A stretch of 64,000 nt of DNA from Microcella alkaliphila (GTDB taxonomy: Bacteria; Actinomycetota; Actinomycetes; Actinomycetales; Microbacteriaceae). A model generated the notes under the pieces. It ran no database searches, was not told where the DNA came from, and saw only the letters and a program-made list of their open reading frames with translations. The position numbers and the translations under genes were made by a program. Positions 1-8,760 of this stretch are shown here, one piece after another. The DNA is taken from contig NZ_AP017315.1 in assembly GCF_002355395.1 (NCBI RefSeq), forward strand, positions 1,054,001-1,118,000, given 5' to 3'. Positions within the stretch are counted from its first letter, which is position 1. Every line of letters begins with the position of its first letter.

Positions 1-2
1 CC

Positions 3-1124
3 ACGACGAAGCGCAAAGCGCCGGGCTTCGCGCTGCTCGGAACCCCCGGCTGGGAGGGCGACGTCGTCCTCGAGCTCAAGACGGTCGCCGATGTCGCGCT
101 CGTCGGATACCCGAGTGCCGGCAAGTCGAGCCTGATCGCCGCCATCTCCGCGGCGAAACCGAAGATCGCTGATTACCCGTTCACGACCCTGCATCCGAAC
201 CTCGGCGTGGTCGAAGCGGGCGACATGCGCTACACGGTCGCCGATGTTCCCGGCCTCATCGAGGGCGCCAGCGAAGGCAAGGGCCTGGGGCTCGAGTTCC
301 TGCGTCACGTCGAGCGGTGCAGCGCCCTCCTGCACGTCCTCGACTGCGCCACGCTCGAACCGGGCCGCGATCCGATTAGCGACCTCGAGGTCATCCTGGC
401 GGAGCTCGCCGCATACGACGTGCCCGAGGGGCAGACTCCGCTGCTCGAGCGGCCGCAGCTCGTCGCCCTCAACAAGGTCGATGTGCCCGACGGTCGCGAG
501 CTCGCCGACTTCGTGCGCCCCGAGCTCGAGAAGCGCGGCTACCGCGTCTTCGAGATCAGCGCCGTCAGCCGCGAGGGTCTTCGCGAATTGACGTTCGCCC
601 TCGGCGAGCTGGTCGCTGCCGACCGCGAGGCGCGTGCCGCCGAGACCACGGTGCGCGAGCGCATCGTGCTGCGCCCGACCCCCGTCAACCAGGTCGACTT
701 CACGGTCACCGTCGAGGGCGGCAGCTACGGCGACATCTACCGCATCCGCGGCGAGAAGCCCGAGCGCTGGGTTCAGCAAACCGACTTCCGCAATGACGAG
801 GCCGTGGGCTACCTGGCCGACCGCCTGGCGAAGCTCGGCGTCGAAGACGAGCTGTTTGCCAAGGGCGCCGTCGCGGGCGCCACCGTCATCATCGGCCCGG
901 GCGACGGCGTCGTTTTCGACTGGGAGCCGACCCTCACGAGTGCGGCCGAACTGCTGACCGCGCCACGCGGTACCGACCCGCGCCTCGACGCCCTCAACCG
1001 CCCAACGACCTCCCAGCGTCGCCAGGGCTATAAAGAGCGCATGGATGCGAAAGCCGAAGCGCGTGCCGAGCTGGAACGCGAGCGCGAGGCGGGCGTGTGG
1101 GACGTTGACGGGGAGGACGAGTGA
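3..1124 (+). CDS. obg: GTPase Obg/CgtA, 5' end outside the window
   Basis: Essential ribosome-associated GTPase acting in late 50S subunit assembly and growth control. The reading frame is already open at the window edge, so the coding part is 373 residues and roughly the first 130 (most of the glycine-rich Obg fold) are missing. Visible GTPase motifs in order are [11 protein letters not shown] (G1, about residue 38), [10 protein letters not shown] (G2/switch I), [16 protein letters not shown] (G3), NKVD (G4) and SAVS (G5). After the G domain comes the C-terminal OCT domain typical of Gram-positive Obg, ending in a charged helix. Its stop overlaps the proB start (GTGA), so the two are probably translationally coupled. 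The obg-proB-proA order is common in Actinobacteria. Confidence 0.95.
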   Translation, partial: TTKRKAPGFALLGTPGWEGDVVLELKTVADVALVGYPSAGKSSLIAAISAAKPKIADYPFTTLHPNLGVVEAGDMRYTVADVPGLIEGASEGKGLGLEFLRHVERCSALLHVLDCATLEPGRDPISDLEVILAELAAYDVPEGQTPLLERPQLVALNKVDVPDGRELADFVRPELEKRGYRVFEISAVSREGLRELTFALGELVAADREARAAETTVRERIVLRPTPVNQVDFTVTVEGGSYGDIYRIRGEKPERWVQQTDFRNDEAVGYLADRLAKLGVEDELFAKGAVAGATVIIGPGDGVVFDWEPTLTSAAELLTAPRGTDPRLDALNRPTTSQRRQGYKERMDAKAEARAELEREREAGVWDVDGEDE

Positions 1125-1906
1125 CCGCAGCTCGCCCCGCCGTCGTCGCGGCCCGTCGCGTGGTCGTGAAGGTCGGATCGTCGTCGATCAGTGGCGCCAA
1201 CGCCGGGCAGATTGCCCCGCTCGTCGACGCCCTCGCGGGCCTGCACGCTCGCGGCAGTGAGGTCATTCTCGTCAGTTCGGGTGCCATCGCGACCGGCATG
1301 CCGTTCCTCCACCTCGACTCTCGACCGAACGACCTGGCGACCCAGCAGGCCGCAGCCGCCGTCGGCCAGAACCTCCTGATGGTTCGCTACCAGGACAGCC
1401 TCGACCGCTACGGGCTGACCGCAGCTCAAGTGCTCCTCACCGCCGGCGATCTCGAGCACGCGACGCCGCGCAGCAACGCGCAGCGCGCGATCGATCGCCT
1501 ACTCGGCTTGCGCATCCTGCCGATTGTGAACGAGAACGACACGGTCGCCACCCACGAGATCCGCTTTGGTGACAACGACCGGCTCGCGGCCCTCGTGGCT
1601 GAGCTGGTAAGCGCCGACCTGTTGGTACTGCTGAGCGACGTTGACGCGCTGTACACGAAGCCGCCGCACGAGCCGGGCGCGCAGCGCATTCCCGAGGTCG
1701 CCGCGAACGATGATCTGGGATACGTCGAGATCGGCGAGCCCGGAGCCGCAGGGGTGGGTACCGGCGGAGCCGCCACCAAGGTCGCATCGGCCCTCCTCGC
1801 CGCCCGACAGGGCACACCCGTCGTGCTGACCTCGACGACCAACGTCGCCGCCGCGCTCGCGGGCGAGGCCGTCGGAACGTGGTTTCACGCCGCCGCCGTA
1901 AAATGA
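1121..1906 (+). CDS. proB: Glutamate 5-kinase ProB
   Basis: First step of proline synthesis in the cytosol: ATP-dependent phosphorylation of glutamate to gamma-glutamyl phosphate, which is passed to ProA encoded just downstream. The amino-acid-kinase fold is clear: VVVKVGSSS near residue 15, the SSGAIATG loop, PIVNENDTV and [10 protein letters not shown] in the middle, and GTGGAATKV near the C-terminus. At 261 residues it is about 100 shorter than the E. coli enzyme and lacks the C-terminal PUA domain, as do many short ProB proteins. GTG start inside the obg stop overlap; proA follows 4 bases after the stop. Confidence 0.95.
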   Translation: MTAARPAVVAARRVVVKVGSSSISGANAGQIAPLVDALAGLHARGSEVILVSSGAIATGMPFLHLDSRPNDLATQQAAAAVGQNLLMVRYQDSLDRYGLTAAQVLLTAGDLEHATPRSNAQRAIDRLLGLRILPIVNENDTVATHEIRFGDNDRLAALVAELVSADLLVLLSDVDALYTKPPHEPGAQRIPEVAANDDLGYVEIGEPGAAGVGTGGAATKVASALLAARQGTPVVLTSTTNVAAALAGEAVGTWFHAAAVK

Positions 1907-1910
1907 CCGG

Positions 1911-3221
1911 GTGACGTCCACGACGGTAACCCCCGCCCTTGCCTCCGAGAACCAGCCGACCGACGCGGTTCCTGACGGCCTGATCGACGCTCCGCTCACG
2001 GCGGCGAAGACCGCGTCGCGCGCGCTCGGCCAGGCGACGACGGCGACGAAGAATGCGGCGCTCACGGCCATCGCGGAGGCGTTGCTCGCGAACACTGCGC
2101 GCATCATCGACGCGAATGCAGAGGACCTCGCGCGGGGTCGTGAGGTGGGGCTCAGTAGCGGCCTTCTCGATCGGCTTCGCCTCGACGATGCCCGCGTGAG
2201 CGCCCTCGCGGCGGCGGTACACGACGTCATCGCCCTTCCCGACCCGGTCGGAACGGTCGTGCGCGGCTCGACCCTGCCGAACGGGGTCCTGCTCAGCCAG
2301 GTGCGGGTCCCGTTCGGCGTCGTGGGCGCGATCTACGAGGCGCGCCCGAACGTGACGGTCGACATCGCGGCGCTCGCGCTCAAGAGCGGCAACGCGGCGG
2401 TATTGCGCGGCGGCAGCGCCGCTCGGTCGAGCAACGAGGTGCTCGTCGCCATCATCCAGGAGGCGCTGGCGAGCGCAGGTCTGCCCGCCGACGCCGTGCA
2501 GACGATCGACGAGCACGGTCGTGCCGGAGCGACGGCCCTCATGCGGGCGCGAGGCTTCATCGACGTGCTGATTCCTCGTGGCAGCGCCGACCTCATCCAG
2601 ACCGTGGTGCGCGAGTCGACCGTCCCCGTCATCGAGACGGGTGCCGGCGTCGTTCACATCGTTCTCGACGAGAGCGCCGACGAGCAGATGGCGATCGACA
2701 TCGTGGTGAACGCGAAGGTGCAGCGGCCGAGCGTCTGCAACGCGGTCGAGACGGTGCTCGTTCACGCCGACGCGGCGGAGCGTCTCGTGCCCTCCGTCGT
2801 GGAAGCGCTGCGAGGATCCGGTGTTCTGGTTCGCGGCGACGAGCGCGCCCGCGCGATCGTCGGCGACCTGGACGTCGCGACCGACGATGACTTCGCGACC
2901 GAACACATGGCGCTCGAGTTGTCGATCGGCGTCGTCGACGACCTGGATGCTGCTCTCGCCCACATCAGGACGTTCTCGACCCAGCACACCGAGTCGATCA
3001 TCACCCGCGACATGGCGAACGCCGAGCGCTTCCTGGCCGAGGTCGACTCGGCCGTCGTCATGGTGAACGCATCGACCCGGTTCAGCGACGGCGGCGAGTT
3101 CGGCTTCGGCGCCGAGGTGGGCATCTCCACCCAGAAGATGCACGCGCGCGGCCCGATGGGGCTACCCGAGCTGACCAGCACGAAGTGGATCGTGCGCGGT
3201 GCCGGGCAGGTGCGCAGCTAG
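1911..3221 (+). CDS. proA: Gamma-glutamyl phosphate reductase ProA
   Basis: Second step of proline synthesis: NADPH-dependent reduction of gamma-glutamyl phosphate to glutamate semialdehyde. 436 residues, normal length for the family. The aldehyde-dehydrogenase fold shows the catalytic cysteine in QRPSVCNAVET (about residue 275), with GAIYEARPNV and GGSAARSSN earlier and FGFGAEVGIST near the C-terminus. GTG start 4 bases after proB, so the two form one operon. The N-terminus has about 30 extra residues before the family's core begins, so a start somewhat further downstream cannot be excluded. Confidence 0.95.
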   Translation: MTSTTVTPALASENQPTDAVPDGLIDAPLTAAKTASRALGQATTATKNAALTAIAEALLANTARIIDANAEDLARGREVGLSSGLLDRLRLDDARVSALAAAVHDVIALPDPVGTVVRGSTLPNGVLLSQVRVPFGVVGAIYEARPNVTVDIAALALKSGNAAVLRGGSAARSSNEVLVAIIQEALASAGLPADAVQTIDEHGRAGATALMRARGFIDVLIPRGSADLIQTVVRESTVPVIETGAGVVHIVLDESADEQMAIDIVVNAKVQRPSVCNAVETVLVHADAAERLVPSVVEALRGSGVLVRGDERARAIVGDLDVATDDDFATEHMALELSIGVVDDLDAALAHIRTFSTQHTESIITRDMANAERFLAEVDSAVVMVNASTRFSDGGEFGFGAEVGISTQKMHARGPMGLPELTSTKWIVRGAGQVRS

Positions 3222-3268
3222 CACCCGCTAGACTTCTGCTGTTCACCGTTCCGGAGAAAGAGAGCCTC

Positions 3269-3472
3269 ATGACGTCGCTGAGCAGCGTGATCCTCGCCCT
3301 CGATGAGTACGCGCCCCTGTTCGCCCCGCCGTTGGTCATCGCCGGAATCGCGTTCCTGTTCTTCTTCATGCTCGGCGCCGTGACGCACGCGTACCGCGAC
3401 GTCGCCAACCGCCACCGCAACAAGACCTCGAACCCGATGCGGGGCGAGGGCGGCCACGACGCGGGTCACTAG
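3269..3472 (+). CDS. Small single-pass membrane protein
   Basis: 67-residue protein of unknown function. One hydrophobic segment at about residues 17-39 ([18 protein letters not shown]) is followed by a basic cytoplasmic tail rich in His, Arg and Asn. The ATG is preceded by a purine-rich GGAGAAAGAGAG ribosome site, which fixes the start. It lies between proA and nadD in the same direction. The strong ribosome site and the membrane segment make it a credible gene; no function is inferred. Confidence 0.75.
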   Translation: MTSLSSVILALDEYAPLFAPPLVIAGIAFLFFFMLGAVTHAYRDVANRHRNKTSNPMRGEGGHDAGH

Positions 3473-3539
3473 CGCCGGCGCCCGTCGGAGACCCGTTATC
3501 GCCCCCGCAGGAGCATCGGCGGCCCCGCGCCGCATCGGC

Positions 3540-4109
3540 GTGATGGGCGGAACCTTCGACCCCATCCACCACGGCCACCTGGTCGCCGCGAGCGAGGTCG
3601 CCGACCGGTTCGACCTCGACGAAGTTGTCTTTGTGCCGACCGGTGAGCCGTACCTGAAGCCTGACGCGACGGGTAGCGAGCATCGCTACCTGATGACCGT
3701 CATCGCGACGGCGTCTAACCCGAGGTTCCGTGTGAGCCGCGTCGACATCGATCGCGGCGGCCCGACGTACACAATCGACACCTTGACGGATCTCGCCGGT
3801 CAGTACCCGGATGCGGAGCTCATCTTCATTTCGGGAGCGGACGCGATCGCGCAGATCGTCGACTGGAAAGACCACGACGCGCTGTGGTCACTCGCCCACT
3901 TCGTCGCCGTGACACGCCCCGGCCACCAGCTCAGCATTCGCGACCTTCCGGAGGGCCGGGTAAGCTGGATGGAGATTCCGGCGCTCGCGATCTCGTCGAC
4001 CGACTGCCGTGATCGCGTCGCCCGCGGCGCACCGGTCTGGTACCTCGTGCCGGACGGCGTCGTGCAATACATCGCCAAGCACCAGCTGTATCGGAGAAAC
4101 CCCGCATGA
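3540..4109 (+). CDS. nadD: Nicotinate-nucleotide adenylyltransferase NadD
   Basis: Transfers AMP from ATP to nicotinate mononucleotide in NAD synthesis. The nucleotidyltransferase signature [12 protein letters not shown] lies at the N-terminus and the second motif ISSTDCR (ISSTxxR class) near residue 158. About 189 residues. The start is problematic: family members begin a few residues earlier with the first beta strand ([11 protein letters not shown]). The frame is open back to 3384 but contains no ATG, GTG or TTG before GTG 3540. An AGGAG at 3509-3513 is too far from 3540 for normal spacing. Either GTG 3540 is used, giving a clipped first strand, or a rare codon such as ATC 3534 is used. 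The stop overlaps the next gene (ATGA). Confidence 0.88.
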   Translation: MMGGTFDPIHHGHLVAASEVADRFDLDEVVFVPTGEPYLKPDATGSEHRYLMTVIATASNPRFRVSRVDIDRGGPTYTIDTLTDLAGQYPDAELIFISGADAIAQIVDWKDHDALWSLAHFVAVTRPGHQLSIRDLPEGRVSWMEIPALAISSTDCRDRVARGAPVWYLVPDGVVQYIAKHQLYRRNPA

Positions 4110-5305
4110 GCGCGCCGAACGACCCGCCGCTGACGCGCCGGGAAGCCCGGCGGCTTCAGCGTCTCGCCGAGGAGGCGGCTGCCGCGTCGACGGGTGGGCA
4201 GCAGGCCGACCCCGGCCTCGGTAGTGCGCCCGGCTCGGGGTCTGCCGCGTCGGGTGCGAGCGCGGGCGAGCAGGGCGGCGACCCCCTGGCTTATCGCACT
4301 CAGGTGCGCCCCGCCATCCCGCGCTTCGAGCCGGCAACCGTGGGGTCGGCCTCAGCGCCCGGCAGCGGATCGGTCGTGTCGGCGCCGGCGCGGCCTGACA
4401 GTGTGCCCGACGCTCCTCTGGCACCCTGGGCCTCCGCGCCGGGCTCATTCCGTCGCCGTGATTTTGCGCCGTCGACCCCGAACGCCGATACGCCGCAGAG
4501 TTTCGCGACCGAGCGGCCCGACCAGCCACTCGACTACCACACGCAGGGCCGTAGCCCCTTCGTGCCGGTCCCCGATCTCGTCGAGCCGGCCGAGCCGCCG
4601 ATCATGCACGACTCCGTCCCTGCTTCGGCGCCCGACCGCCCGCTGTCGCGCCGCGAGTTGCGCGCCATTGCGGCGGAGGAGGTCGAGGCTGAGCCCGGCG
4701 AGCCGGCCGTCGCTGAGGCCGATCCGGTCGACGTCGACGTCCGCTCAGAAGAGCCCGCTGCGACGGTCGCACCGGCTCCCGACTCTCCGCCGGCCCCGGC
4801 GATTCTTCCCGGCGAGGCGGCAGCTCCCCACGCGCCCCAGGTGTCGAGCCACTGGTCCGTTGGCGTTCACGACGACGAGGACCCTTTCACGAACACCTTC
4901 AGCCGCCAGGTAGGCTCAGCGGCGACGAGCACCAATGCCCTGGTCTTGCCGGAGATGCCGCGTGGTGACTTGGCCGGCCCGGTCGCGGGCACGGGTGAAA
5001 TCATCACGACCGGCATGATCGACGTGCCGTCGAGCGTTGCCTCCACCGGCGCCGTCCCCTCTGTCCACGACAGCCCCGACATCGACGACCTCTTCGATGT
5101 GGACACGGAGTACGCGTCGACCGACTCTGCACCGGTCAGCGCGATCAGCGCCGTGAGCAGTCACACCGGCACGCGCGACGTGATGGGCGGCCGCAAGGCC
5201 CGCCGCACCAGCGTGCTGACGACCGTGCTCGTCAGCACGACCGTTGTCCTGGCGGTCGTCGCCGTCGCCCTCTTCGTCGTCGCCGCCGTCAACGGTCTCT
5301 TCTAG
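4106..5305 (+). CDS. Ala/Pro-rich single-pass membrane protein
   Basis: 399 residues, function unknown. The N-terminus is basic ([15 protein letters not shown]) and a related [13 protein letters not shown] motif recurs near residue 174. Most of the protein is a low-complexity region rich in Ala, Pro, Ser and acidic residues. The C-terminus carries a basic stretch (GRKARR) and one hydrophobic helix (about residues 370-395), so it is probably a C-tail-anchored protein with a long cytoplasmic disordered part. It overlaps nadD by 4 bases and precedes rsfS, so it is in the nadD-rsfS operon. Similar proteins are usual at this spot in Microbacteriaceae (recalled, not searched). Confidence 0.8.
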   Translation: MSAPNDPPLTRREARRLQRLAEEAAAASTGGQQADPGLGSAPGSGSAASGASAGEQGGDPLAYRTQVRPAIPRFEPATVGSASAPGSGSVVSAPARPDSVPDAPLAPWASAPGSFRRRDFAPSTPNADTPQSFATERPDQPLDYHTQGRSPFVPVPDLVEPAEPPIMHDSVPASAPDRPLSRRELRAIAAEEVEAEPGEPAVAEADPVDVDVRSEEPAATVAPAPDSPPAPAILPGEAAAPHAPQVSSHWSVGVHDDEDPFTNTFSRQVGSAATSTNALVLPEMPRGDLAGPVAGTGEIITTGMIDVPSSVASTGAVPSVHDSPDIDDLFDVDTEYASTDSAPVSAISAVSSHTGTRDVMGGRKARRTSVLTTVLVSTTVVLAVVAVALFVVAAVNGLF

Positions 5306-5339
5306 TGACGCCGCGCCGCCCCAACCCCCGACAGGCACC

Positions 5340-5732
5340 GTGACCGCATCCGACCGCGCCATCGAGCTCACCGCCGTCGCGGCCCGCGCCGCCGACGCCA
5401 AGCAGGGGGAAGACCTGGTCGCGCTCGACGTGTCGGGGCCGCTGCCCCTCGCCGACGTCTTCCTGCTTGTGACCGGCCGCAGTGAGCGCAACGTGCTCGC
5501 GATCGCCGACGAGGTCGAAGACCGCATGATCGCGGCGGGCGCGAAGCCCCTGCGTCGCGAGGGCCGCAGTGAGGGTCGGTGGGTGCTGCTCGACTTCGGC
5601 GACGTCGTCGTGCACGTCTTCCACGAGGAAGATCGGCAGTTCTACTCGCTCGAGCGACTCTGGAAGGACTGCCCGGTCGTTCCTCTCGGCTTCAGCGACC
5701 CCGCAGCAGCCACGGCCGAAGCGCCCGAGTAA
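5340..5732 (+). CDS. rsfS: Ribosomal silencing factor RsfS
   Basis: Binds L14 on the 50S subunit and blocks subunit joining when nutrients are low. 130 residues, the usual size. The family signatures are present: LADVFLLVTGRSERNV in the first half, and GRWVLLDFGDVVVHVF followed by FYSLERLWKD near the C-terminus. GTG 5340 gives the expected N-terminus; extension upstream would run into the previous gene. Pairing of nadD with rsfS is widespread in bacteria. The 3' end overlaps the convergent gene on the other strand by about 40 bases. Confidence 0.95.
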   Translation: MTASDRAIELTAVAARAADAKQGEDLVALDVSGPLPLADVFLLVTGRSERNVLAIADEVEDRMIAAGAKPLRREGRSEGRWVLLDFGDVVVHVFHEEDRQFYSLERLWKDCPVVPLGFSDPAAATAEAPE

Positions 5733-6249
5733 TCAGCGGAAGCCCGACGTACGTCATCAAGGGCGAGACGATCGCGACCAGCGCGAGCACGCGCATCCAC
5801 AGTGGCCAGTCGCCGCTCACCGGAGAGAGAGCCGCGTTGGTGGCGAGACTCAGCGGGTAGAAGACGAGCACGATCGCGATCATCTGCTTCCATCGCGGGG
5901 GAGTGGGAGCCGGTGCGGGCACGGTCTCGACCCGACGAGGGGTGTCAAACCAGCCTTCGATGCCGGTCAGACGCTCCTGGCGGGCGTCTTCGGCGAGACC
6001 TCGCGCGGTGCTGATCCACCAGCGGCGCTCATCCGACGACTCCCAGCGCGCGAGCGACTCGGCGTCGGCGAAGCGGAAAAGCATGTGCCACTCGTCAGAG
6101 TTCTCGTCGGGACGCACCCAGCCCGAGCCGAGATAGCCGGGAGATTCACGCAACAGGTCTTCACCGGCGCGCGCCCAGGCAGCGAACTCCCTGGCCCGTT
6201 CAGGAGGCACGGTGCGGGTGATCGAGACGGTCACGGGGGTCGAGGTCAT
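5692..6249 (-). CDS. Antibiotic biosynthesis monooxygenase (ABM)-domain membrane protein
   Basis: 185 residues from ATG 6249. The first 100 residues look like a dimeric alpha/beta-barrel ABM domain (TVSITRTVPPERAREF, then a GYLGSGWVRP strand and an EWHMLFRFADAESLARW strand). Two hydrophobic helices follow (MIAIVLVFYPLSLAT and VLALVAIVSPLMTYVGLPL). This ABM plus two-helix arrangement is a known subfamily of unknown substrate. TTG 6261 is an alternative start. The stop lies inside the 3' end of rsfS on the opposite strand, a convergent overlap of about 40 bases. Confidence 0.8.
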   Translation of the reverse strand: MTSTPVTVSITRTVPPERAREFAAWARAGEDLLRESPGYLGSGWVRPDENSDEWHMLFRFADAESLARWESSDERRWWISTARGLAEDARQERLTGIEGWFDTPRRVETVPAPAPTPPRWKQMIAIVLVFYPLSLATNAALSPVSGDWPLWMRVLALVAIVSPLMTYVGLPLITRALRPWLLRGR

Positions 6250-6362
6250 GCCTCCATCCAACTGCCATCTGGCGCTGCGCGCGACCGCGCATCGAATTGG
6301 TGCGGGGGCGCGCCGTGTACTACTCTGGTCGAGTTGCCGCGCCGGATGGTGCGCAGCATCGA

Positions 6363-6438
6363 GGGCCTGTGGCGCAGCTGGTAGCGCACCTGCATGGCAT
6401 GCAGGGGGTCAGGGGTTCGAGTCCCCTCAGGTCCACCA
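6363..6438 (+). tRNA. tRNA-Ala (anticodon GGC)
   Basis: 76 bases that fold as a full cloverleaf. The 7-bp acceptor stem GGGCCTG pairs with CAGGTCC (one G-U), the anticodon stem CCTGC/GCAGG encloses ATGGCAT with GGC at the anticodon position, and the T arm is AGGGGTTCGAGTCCCCT. The CCA end is encoded. No intron. Confidence 0.97.
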
Positions 6439-6442
6439 CGAC

Positions 6443-6462
6443 GACCCGGCTTCGGCCGGGTC
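6443..6462 (+). terminator. Hairpin after tRNA-Ala
   Basis: Perfect 8-bp stem GACCCGGC/GCCGGGTC closed by a TTCG tetraloop, starting 4 bases after the tRNA CCA. There is no T-run, so it may be a GC-type actinobacterial terminator or a 3' processing barrier. Confidence 0.7.
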
Positions 6463-6556
6463 TCGTCGTATCCGGCGCCTGCTGTTCCGATCGGCGGGGC
6501 GGCGCGTCGGCGGTCGCGGCTCTGAGCCCGCGACCCGGCCCGAAAGGACCATCGTC

Positions 6557-7957
6557 GTGACCGACGCCCTCTCCCGCCCACACGCAGACCCCGCCCGGAT
6601 GCACTCGGTCACCCCCGAGACGACCGCCATCGTCGACATGGTGCTCGATTACGCCCGCCGCCGCCTGCTCGACACGGACACTCCCCTCGACAAGCCGATG
6701 CCTCCGGCAGAGTTGCGGCGTCTCGCCTCAGGGTCGATCTCTGAGGACGGACTGGGCGGGCGCCGCGCGCTCGCACTGTTCGAGAACGTGCTGGCTCCGG
6801 CCTGCCTCACGATCGACCACCCGGGCTATCTGTCGTTCATCCCATCGGCGCCGACGAAGGCCGCCAGCGCGTTTGACCTGATCGTGTCGGCGACCGCCGT
6901 CTACGGCGGCTCGTGGGTGGAGGGCTCGGGAGCGGTCTTCGCCGAGAACGAGGTGCTGGCGTTTCTCGCCCGCGAGTTTGGCCTGCCCGAGTCCGCCGGC
7001 GGTGTCGTCGTGCAGGGGGGGACGATCGGCAACCTGTCGGCACTGGTCGCCGCGCGCGATCACGCCGCGCGGCGCCTCGCCGACCGGGGCGCCGCGCGTC
7101 CTGACCGGTGGGTCGTCGTTGCGAGTAAAGAGGCGCACTCGTCGATCGCGTCGGCGGCCCGCGTCATGGATGTCGACGTCGTCACGGTCGCGGTCGACGA
7201 GACGGGCGCCCTTCACGGCGACCAGGTGCGCCCCGCGCTCGAGCAGTACGGCGACGCCGTGATCGCCGTCGTCGCGACGGGCGGATCGACGAATTTCGGA
7301 ATCGTTGACGACATTGCCTCGATCACTGCGCTCAAGGACGAGTTCGACGTCTGGCTGCACGTCGATGGCGCCTACGGCCTCGCGGCCGCCCTGGCCCCGT
7401 CGGCTCGGCACCGCTTTGCCGGCATCGATCGGGCCGACTCGCTCATCGTCGACCCCCACAAGTGGCTGTTCACACCCTTCGACGCGTGCGTCCTGCTCTA
7501 CCGCGACCCCGCGATTGCGCGCGCGGCCCACACCCAGCACGCCGAGTACCTCGACACCTTGAACGACCGCGCCGAGTGGAACCCCAGCGACTATTCGATT
7601 CAGCTGACGCGCCGCCCGCGGGGCTTGCCGCTGTGGTTCTCTCTGGCGGCGTTCGGTGCCGCGGCCTACCGCGACGCGATCGAAGACTCGTTGTCTCTTG
7701 CCGAGCGCATCGCCGACGAGATTCGTCGCCGGCCTGAGCTGCGTCTGGTGCGCGACCCGCAGCTCTCGGTGGTCGTCTTCGAGCGTGAGGGGTGGGACGT
7801 GAGCGACTATGCCGCCTGGTCCGACCGTCTGCTCGACGAGCAGCGCGCGTTCGTCGTGCCGAGCTCGCACGCGGGCCGTCCGAACACGCGGTTCGCGATC
7901 GTGAGTCCGCGCACATCGTTCGAGCTGCTGGTGGGGATCCTCGACACGATGCGCTGA
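6557..7957 (+). CDS. PLP-dependent decarboxylase (group II amino acid decarboxylase family)
   Basis: 466 residues. The PLP-binding lysine is in IVDPHKWLF (about residue 302), preceded by WLHVDGAYG, which holds the Asp and Ala that contact the cofactor ring. GGVVVQGGTIGNLSAL is the phosphate-binding part, and HPGYLSFIPSAPTKAAS near residue 90 is the substrate-side motif. This places it with aromatic-L-amino-acid/diaminobutyrate/glutamate decarboxylase-like enzymes; the substrate cannot be read from sequence. GTG 6557 is chosen because of GAAAGGA upstream; extension further 5' would run through the tRNA. pdxH, which makes PLP, is next. Confidence 0.88.
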   Translation: MTDALSRPHADPARMHSVTPETTAIVDMVLDYARRRLLDTDTPLDKPMPPAELRRLASGSISEDGLGGRRALALFENVLAPACLTIDHPGYLSFIPSAPTKAASAFDLIVSATAVYGGSWVEGSGAVFAENEVLAFLAREFGLPESAGGVVVQGGTIGNLSALVAARDHAARRLADRGAARPDRWVVVASKEAHSSIASAARVMDVDVVTVAVDETGALHGDQVRPALEQYGDAVIAVVATGGSTNFGIVDDIASITALKDEFDVWLHVDGAYGLAAALAPSARHRFAGIDRADSLIVDPHKWLFTPFDACVLLYRDPAIARAAHTQHAEYLDTLNDRAEWNPSDYSIQLTRRPRGLPLWFSLAAFGAAAYRDAIEDSLSLAERIADEIRRRPELRLVRDPQLSVVVFEREGWDVSDYAAWSDRLLDEQRAFVVPSSHAGRPNTRFAIVSPRTSFELLVGILDTMR

Positions 7958-8010
7958 TCTCTCGGCACACGTTCGGTGATTCGTCGGCTCGGCAGTCGTA
8001 CGCTCACACC

Positions 8011-8682
8011 ATGAGCCACGACGCCGTACCCGACCCGCTGCTCGACAAGGCGCTGCGCACGCACACCGACTACGGCCAGGAGCAGCTCGAAGAGCACGAG
8101 CTCGCCGCGGACCCGTTCACCCAGTTCACCGCGTGGCTCGCCGAGGCGGCCGAGCGTAAGGTCTACGAACCCAACGCGATGGTGATCGCCACCATCGACC
8201 CCGACGGCCGACCGTCCTCGCGCACGGTGCTCTTGCGCGGCATCGACGACCGCGGGTTCGCGTTCTACACCGACTACACGTCGCGAAAGGGTCGCGCTCT
8301 CATCGCGAACCCCGGCGTCTCGGCCGTGTTCCCGTGGTACCCCCTGCACCGGCAGGTGCTGATCTACGGCGAGGCGCACAAGGTCGACGAGGCCGACTCG
8401 AACGACTACTTCTCGAACCGCCCCCGTGGGGCGCAGATCGCCGCCTGGTCGAGCGACCAGTCGCACCCGATCGACGGGCGCGACGCGCTCGAACAGAAGG
8501 TGCGCGACACCGAACAGCGGTTCGCCGACGCCGACGCGGTTCCGCGGCCCGAGCGGTGGGGCGGCTTCCGCATTGTGCCCGACCGGGTCGAGTTCTGGCA
8601 GGGCCGCACCTCCCGCCTGCACGACCGGCTCGTGTACGAGCGGCAGGGGACCGGCTGGCAGGTGACCCGGCTGCAGCCGTGA
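8011..8682 (+). CDS. pdxH: Pyridoxamine 5'-phosphate oxidase PdxH
   Basis: FMN-dependent oxidation of pyridoxamine or pyridoxine 5'-phosphate to PLP. 223 residues, the normal size. Typical signatures are PNAMVIATIDPDGRPSSRTVLLRG, FYTDYTSRKG and FPWYPLHRQVLI in the FMN/substrate region, and the C-terminal EFWQGRTSRLHDR. ATG 8011 places about 25 residues before the core, as usual. It is 53 bases downstream of a PLP-dependent enzyme, so cofactor supply and use may be linked. Confidence 0.96.
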   Translation: MSHDAVPDPLLDKALRTHTDYGQEQLEEHELAADPFTQFTAWLAEAAERKVYEPNAMVIATIDPDGRPSSRTVLLRGIDDRGFAFYTDYTSRKGRALIANPGVSAVFPWYPLHRQVLIYGEAHKVDEADSNDYFSNRPRGAQIAAWSSDQSHPIDGRDALEQKVRDTEQRFADADAVPRPERWGGFRIVPDRVEFWQGRTSRLHDRLVYERQGTGWQVTRLQP

Positions 8683-8760
8683 CGGGCGAGCGGGAATACC
8701 GCGAGCATCCCGCCGGTTCCTTTTGATACGTTTGCATAAATCAGCGAGAGGATGCGCGCC

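Noticed and set aside
1437..3143. 568-codon open frame antisense to proB/proA
   Set aside because: Low-complexity His/Arg/Asp translation over two certain genes.
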